Shown piece after piece: positions 58,573 through 64,000 of a stretch of 64,000 nt of DNA; positions within the stretch are counted from its first letter, which is position 1; the number at the start of each line of letters is the position of its first letter. The position numbers were made by a program, and so were the translations under genes. Location of the stretch: contig CM057830.1 in NCBI GenBank assembly GCA_030068075.1, positions 27,374,247-27,438,246 of the forward strand, in the 5' to 3' direction. Source of the stretch: Paguma larvata. Lineage: Eukaryota > Chordata > Mammalia > Carnivora > Viverridae. The notes beneath the pieces are model-generated. The model saw only the letters and a program-made list of their open reading frames with translations, was not told the origin of the DNA and ran no database searches.

Positions 58573-58978
58573 GTGCATATACATAGGTATGTTTTCAAAT
58601 CATTCAACTAATACCAATGATAATACTTATTTGCCATATTGTAAAACGGTTTAAATTACCAACTAGTTGTCTACTCGTTCATGCAATGTTCACGTTTTTG
58701 TTTCTCCCTAAGAAGATATTGTGTTCTGTTTAATCTAATACAGATATTTAAATTTAAGGCAATCATATAGAAAGATTCTAGATTAGATTACATACAATAT
58801 CCTAATTGTATAATGCACATAAAAATTCAAGAATAAGGATTTAAATAGTTATTTTTGCTTCCACAGTTTTATTCTAACAATTTATTCCTATTCTCAACAC
58901 ACAGATATGCATTTGAAACTTCAGGAACAAATTACCCCTCGAGTAAAAAACCTGACTATAGTTTGTCATCTCAGAGTA
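58573..58978. other. AT-rich DNA, nothing recognised
   Basis: No gene or confident repeat is visible. Confidence 0.5.
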
Positions 58979-58993
58979 AGACGAAATCCATAT

Positions 58994-59226
58994 TGGGACA
59001 CCTGGGTGGCTCAATGGGTTGAGCATCCATCTGACTCCTGAATTTGGCTCAGGCCATAAATCCCAGGTGGACTGAAACTCTGCATTGGGCCCTGCACTGA
59101 GCTTGCTTAAGGTTCTCTCTCTCCCTCTCTCTCTCTCTTTCTCTCTCTCCCCCTCTCCCACCCTGGCCCCTGTCTCTCTCCCTGATTTGTGCTCTCTCTC
59201 TCTCAAATTAGAAAAAAAAAAAAAAA
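58994..59226 (+). mobile_element. CAN SINE, diverged, with enlarged CT tract
   Basis: Head 'gggacacctgggtggctcaa', a shortened body, a long TCTC stretch (59115-59205) and a 17-nt A run. Near-perfect TSD: agacgaaatccat (58979-58991) and agactaaatcctt (59227-59239). Confidence 0.93.
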
Positions 59227-59280
59227 AGACTAAATCCTTGCAAGAGTTCTACAAGATACTCAGCATTTAGATCTTATGTG

Positions 59281-59730
59281 TCCTTAATCTCATTTCCAAA
59301 GGCCTCTCCTTACTCTTCCTGTTTTCAACCACAGTGATCCTTTTTTGCTGAAATCAGTTAAGTAGGGATGTATTCATCTCTGGACTTTTGTTATTTTCAT
59401 TTCCTCTGTCAAGAACTCTACCCTCAGTTATAGGGTATAAGGTTTGTTTCCTTATTTCCTTTGAGTTTTGCTGAAATACCATCTTCTCAGGAAAGATTCT
59501 CTGATCACTCTGTTCTAAATGTAAGGCCTCCTCTGTTTCTTCCTGTTTTCTCTTTTATTGTGACACTTATTATAATAGCACATTATATATTTTATTTATA
59601 TATTTTTACTGTCTATCCTTCACTGTAATGCAAATTCCCCCTGCATTTGTTTTGTTTATTGCTGTAACTCTATACTTTAATTGCTCCTGACATATATTTG
59701 TTGCTCAATAAATATTTCTTGATAAAGACA
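59281..59730 (+). mobile_element. L2 LINE 3' end
   Basis: Ordered match to the L2 3' region: 'ctgaaataccatcttctcag', 'gaaagattctctgatcactc', 'tgacacttattataatagca', 'ttactgtctatccttcactg' and the terminus 'ttgctcaataaatatttctt'. An ancient non-LTR retrotransposon remnant without coding capacity here. Confidence 0.8.
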
Positions 59731-59796
59731 ATATATTAATTCAAACTTGAGCAATATGTTTCTGTATAGCACTGTCATAATTACTGAAAAAGTCTT

Positions 59797-60019
59797 TTTT
59801 TAAAATTTTTATGCTTATTTTTGAGAGAGAGAGAGAGAGAGAGAGAGCGAGCACAAGTGGGGGATGGGCAGAGACAGAAAAGGAGACCAGAATCTGAAGC
59901 AAGCTTCAGGCTCCCAGGTATCAGCACAGAGCTCTAGGCATAGCTCGAACTCATGAGCTATGAGATCGTGACCTGAGCTGAAGTCAGACGTCCCATTAAC
60001 TGAGCCACCCAGGTGCCCC
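59797..60019 (-). mobile_element. CAN SINE, antisense
   Basis: A T-rich start, (GA)n and a head ending 'ccacccaggtgcccc'. 17-bp TSD attactgaaaaagtctt (59780-59796) and attactggaaaagtctt (60020-60036), one mismatch. Confidence 0.95.
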
Positions 60020-60036
60020 ATTACTGGAAAAGTCTT

Positions 60037-61536
60037 AAGAAAGAGTCCAACAAAATTTAAAAAGGGAGATTACCAAGTCATATTTATATATATTTGCTAT
60101 TGGGTAAATCTAGGATATATATGGGCTTGATGTTTTATTTACCAGAAACCAAATTCCTGCTACCAATTTCCTTTAGAAAGCAAACCTTATGAAGATGTAT
60201 TATCAATTTTCTTTCCTGTTTAGAAGTTTCTTTATCTTATGACACAAAATTGTACAAATTGAAGCTGTTAAGAATTTTATAGAGCCGTCTTTTCTGGTTT
60301 GAAGCAGTTTTCCCTCATCACTCCTTGACTCTTGTTCCACCTTTTAACTCACAAGGCAAATTGAACAGGAGAGCAGATGGAGTTACAACCTGTGGATATT
60401 TCATTAGTGTCTTCATTATGCAGATGCACTCATTTATAACACTCCAGACGAACTCTTGCTATGATGCATAGAAGATGGTTGGCTAAATCTGATAAGTTAA
60501 TATACTCAAATATTGTCATTTGTTGCTAAATTTCTTTTTTTTTTTTTTTTTTTGCCCTTAGAATAGGAGAGTATTTTTGTGTATTTTATTTCTTGATATA
60601 AAGACAGAAGGGTATCAGTTGGCAGGAGAAAACTGTTTGCCCTCTAGACAACAATTTGACACTTTCAAGGTTTCAGTATTACAGAAATGTTAAGCATATT
60701 AATCCAAAACATCACTATGGTGTCAAGCCACTGACTGGAAATTTTCATTTGTTCATGTTTAAAAATTGTTGTGGCACAGTCCTACTCCCGTACCCCACTA
60801 TTTGCAATTATTTTCCATAATTCTGTGTTTATCTATTCATTTTGATGTTTCATTCCTTTAAATGTATACATTAAACATTAACATTTAGACTATCCGCCTT
60901 TTATAAAACAGAATAGCTTTTAAAAGAACAAGATAACAGATCTTATTTCACTTCTTTAGTGACATTTCCATGTGGCTTTGAATATTGCTTGTTGGTCTGA
61001 ATTTTTCTTCAGTTTCTTGTAGGTATAAAAGCACCTATTTCTCCAGATTAGATATTTTGTAAGAAACAAAAATTAATAAACTAATTTATGAAATCTTATA
61101 TACTACAATATCAAGAGATTTTTATACACTATAATGTTTTCTGTGTTTGTACTACATTTTTGTGTGCTTTAAAAATGGGCATTAAAGTGCTTTATTTCTG
61201 TTATAGCACCTACGTTAATTAGGTATTTATTTACATGTCAATCTCACATCTTTTATGCTTGAGACTATGCTTGATCTTAGAACCTACTCTTACAGGTTCT
61301 TAGTAATTTATATTGTAGTTAGTAAATATATGATTATTTTATTTTGTGCTAAATATTTTTCTTTGTAAACCTCATGTTAGGTTTTACCATTTATAGGTAT
61401 TATAGTTCTGAGGGATATATATTTTCTTACTTTATAGTGTCCCCCTGATTTCTAGATTCAAACTCTTAAGTTTTTATCTGAAAAAAATTACAGAATTATT
61501 AAACATTTCTCCATAATCTATTGTGTTGGGCTGATT
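60037..61536. other. AT-rich DNA, nothing recognised except a T run
   Basis: About 1.5 kb. A 19-nt T run lies at 60535-60553. No gene or confident repeat is visible. Confidence 0.5.
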
Positions 61537-61552
61537 CACAATGGATATTTTA

Positions 61553-61790
61553 TTTATTCATTTTTAATTTTTTAATGTGTTTATTTATTTTGAGAGAGAG
61601 AAAGAGAGAGAGAAAAACAGAGCATGAGCAGGGGAGGGGCAGAGAAAGAGGGAGACAGAGAATCCGAAGCAGGGTCCAGGCTCTGAGCTGTCAGCACCGA
61701 GTGCTACACAAGGCTTGAACTTGTGAACCATGAGATCATGACCTGGGCTGAAGTTGGACGCTCAAATGACTGAGCCAACCAGGCACCCCC
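61553..61790 (-). mobile_element. CAN SINE, antisense, full length
   Basis: 'taatgtgtttatttattttg', GA-rich stretch and a head ending 'aaccaggcacccc'. 16-bp TSD cacaatggatatttta (61537-61552) and cacaatgggtatttta (61791-61806), one mismatch. Confidence 0.95.
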
Positions 61791-61862
61791 CACAATGGGT
61801 ATTTTAATTCATGTAATAAAATACATTTTTAGTTGTAATAAAATATCCAGGCTGCATATAAT

Positions 61863-61956
61863 TTTTAAGTAGACTCCACATACAACGTGGGGCTTAAACT
61901 CAAGACCCCAAGATCAAGAGTTGCATGCTCTACCAAATGAGCCAGCCAGGAGCCCC
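61863..61956 (-). mobile_element. Older CAN SINE subtype, antisense, short
   Basis: 'ttaagtagactccacataca', 'acgtggggcttaaactcaag' and 'ccaaatgagccagccaggag' represent a different CAN SINE subtype. It has no GA/CT-rich stretch and carries 'gccagccaggagcccc' at the head. A weak 6-bp flank tataat is seen on both sides. Confidence 0.75.
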
Positions 61957-62278
61957 TATAATAAAAAAATTCAGGATGTCAGCCTTCTAGCAGGGAAAAA
62001 ATGTTACAACTTGTATATATTTAGATATTTTCTTGGTTAGGAATTGTTATCATTCTCCTTCAGTTTAAGGGCCTTAAAAGGAGATAAATTATGCGAAATA
62101 CTTTTTTTTGAGATGTCATTTATTTAATATCTTAAATGAGAAGAGACCTGAAATTTATCACATAGATAAAATAGAAATTTAATTTATGTGCATTATAATC
62201 TCGCATAACACCAGGAAGAAAATACACCGTTATGCATGTGTTAAGTGCCTAGAGGTGTAGTGCAACAATACCTTTAAA

Positions 62279-62333
62279 ATTGACCTGAGCCAAAATAGGA
62301 TGCTTAATCGACTGAGTCACCCAGGCGCCCCTC
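62279..62333 (-). mobile_element. SINE head only (tail-less), with TSD
   Basis: Only 55 bp of the tRNA-like head, 'gacctgagccaaaataggat' ... 'ccaggcgcccc', flanked by acaatacctttaaa (62265-62278) and acaatatctttaaa (62334-62347), one mismatch. Body and A-tail are absent, which is unusual because insertion starts from the tail. Confidence 0.8.
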
Positions 62334-62347
62334 ACAATATCTTTAAA

Positions 62348-62640
62348 GTCAACGTGAGTGGATAGAAAAAGTATTATATGCTTTGTGAACACTGTAGTCA
62401 CTGATGTCAATGTAAGTATAGTCAGTAGACTAAATATGCCTTAAATTTGATTTAGGAAATGAGAACTAGAAGATTTAACTACACAGAGTCTAAATGTGGT
62501 TCAAAAATATGTCCTTATTTCTTTTTGTTAAGAATCTAGAGATCTTTATGAAAGATTATTATAGTTTTTAAATTTAGTGTCTTCTTCCAACTACATTGGA
62601 ATGCCAACGTTGTCATAATTCAAGCAACCATATTTGGGTA
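62348..62640. other. Nothing recognised
   Basis: No gene or confident repeat is visible. Confidence 0.45.
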
Positions 62641-64000
62641 GGTCTTTCCTAGACTTTCTATTATATTCAGTTTTTCTGTTCTTCTGCCTTTATATGAATA
62701 ACATACTGTCTTTATCACTGCAACTATCTATTAAACCCATATTTGATGCTGTTAATATGCTAGCTTTACTTTTATTCTTTAAAATTTTCTTAGCTATATT
62801 TTCCCTTTGCAATTTCATATATATATATACACATATATATGAAAATATATATATAATATAATAATATAATATATAATAATATATAATATAATTATATATA
62901 ATATAATAATATTACATATTATTACATATTATTACATATTATTACATATTATTGTAATATATACATATTACAATATAATCATATTGTGTATATATATATA
63001 TATATATATATATTACAAGATGATTGTTAACTTACACACAGCCACACATACTCACTTATACATACTGTCATGATTTTGACTAGGATTGTATTGAATTTAC
63101 AGACCAATTTTTAGGGAGAACTATATCTGTACCATATTAAGATATAGTCTTCTAATTCACAAAGGGGATATACCCCTCCATTTATTTAGGTTTTCCTCTA
63201 TTATCGTGCCTACTATTTTCTTTTTTATTGTATAGATGCTACACAAAGTTTGTTTAATTTATAAGTATTGACTTTTTCTATTCCACATGGTATCCTTTTA
63301 AAAATTATTTTTTATTTGTCTGTTACTGTCATATAAAATATAATTACTGTATATTGACATTGTATTCAGTGACCTTACAAAGTTCATTAATTAATATAAA
63401 ATACTTATAGACTATTTTAAATTATCTGCATTCATAGTTATATCATCTGTACATAATGATTGTTTTGTTTCTTCCTTTTTATTTGTGAAATATTTTTCTC
63501 TACATACTGAATAGAAGTAAATATAAAATACATAACATATAAAATATATGAAATATATTCTGGTCTTGATTTTTTATTCAAGGAAGATTTTTCAACTTAT
63601 CTTTATTTGGTATAATGTGCACTTAATTTTTTGTTAATTTCTTTGAATATAAGAAAATATTCTTTATTCTTGGTTTGCTATTAGTTTTTTGTCATGAATG
63701 GATTGTCATGAATACATATTGAGTTTTATAGAATGCTTTTCTTGAACATATTTGATTGTCATAGGATATACTTCCTTTTTATTTTTCTTCTAATGTGAAA
63801 TGTACAGATTGATTTTCAATTTGTTGGTATTTATTTAGACTTTTGCATTTATAGTCATGAGAAAAATTCGTCTTCTCTTTCCTTTTCTTTCAATATCTTT
63901 TTCAGGTTTTGTTATCTAGGTTATGTAAGCCTCATAAAATGAGTTGAAATGTAACCCCCTCTCCTACCTTTGGATAATCTAGATGTGTTTGGATAGTTTG
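62641..64000 (-). mobile_element. Old L1 ORF2 (RT region), antisense, runs off the window
   Basis: On the + strand: 'tttcttagctatattttccc', 'gactaggattgtattgaatt', 'ctccatttatttaggttttc', 'atatcatctgtacataatga', 'gtcatgaatggattgtcatg' and 'aagcctcataaaatgagttg'. In this order they are the reverse complement of the L1 RT domain and downstream ORF2 (L1M/L1ME class). No open frame survives. An AT microsatellite has expanded inside it. The 5' part of the element lies beyond 64000. Confidence 0.75.
62818..63014. repeat. 197-bp AT-rich array with (ATTACATATT)4
   Basis: TA/ATATA repeats, then a perfect tandem of four ATTACATATT decamers at 62911-62950, and finally (TA)n at 62988-63012. It lies inside the old antisense L1, where L1 normally has no such tract. 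Confidence 0.95.

Noticed and set aside
62911..62950. CRISPR-like spaced repeats
   Set aside because: The four decamers are directly tandem with no spacers, and the DNA is a mammalian AT microsatellite.

Overview
This window looks like intergenic or intronic mammalian DNA. I could not support any host protein-coding exon, RNA gene, CpG-island promoter or other single-copy functional element. The organism is a carnivoran, most likely a cat (Felidae) or close feliform. Twenty-two copies of a tRNA-Lys-derived CAN SINE are present, in both orientations. They start with the head GGGGCNCCTGGGTGGCTCAG and continue with the felid-type body ('cagagcctggagcctgctt' followed by a CT-rich stretch and an A-rich tail). 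The LINE-1 copies are also of carnivoran type. No prokaryotic features are present.

Layout. 1-5 kb: AT-rich DNA with SINEs, an old L1 ORF2 scrap and an isolated L1 5'UTR piece. 5.15-7.05 kb: a young 5'-truncated antisense L1 with a perfect 19-bp target-site duplication (TSD). 10-11.7 kb: a MaLR LTR (MLT1 type) carrying a TG/GA microsatellite, then a 199-bp pure pyrimidine tract. 11.9-17.6 kb: a mosaic of old L1 pieces in both orientations, inserted into one another and into SINE-bearing L1. 18.4-21.5 kb: two young, nearly identical L1 3' ends, one rearranged by a 5' inversion (twin-priming signature), both with 15-bp TSDs. 22-28 kb: unannotated DNA with SINEs, MIR-like and two MER5-type hAT remnants. 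28.1-32.2 kb: an old L1 with 5'UTR, ORF1 and 3'UTR that has lost most of ORF2. 33-40.5 kb: ERVL/MaLR LTR remnants (MLT2-like, MLT1) and degenerate DNA between them that may be retroviral interior. 44.1-58.3 kb: the centrepiece, an old full-length L1 (13-bp TSD, one mismatch) interrupted by a younger full-length L1 (16-bp TSD, one mismatch). The younger L1 itself carries a SINE with a perfect 14-bp TSD. 58.4-62.3 kb: L2, several SINEs and an unusual tail-less SINE head. 62.6-64 kb: an antisense old L1 ORF2 that runs off the window end and contains a large AT microsatellite.

How it works together. Nothing here functions as a pathway; the window is a stratified record of retrotransposition. L1-encoded endonuclease and reverse transcriptase explain the L1 and SINE insertions: A-rich TSD starts, poly-A tails, 5' truncation and inversion. 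All L1 reading frames seen are broken. The younger nested L1 also has its RT active-site FADD motif changed to FVED. By the coordinates given here, roughly half of the window is recognisable interspersed repeat. The rest is AT-rich sequence in which I recognise nothing. Repeat family names come from remembered consensus features, not from a database search, so subfamily assignments are provisional.
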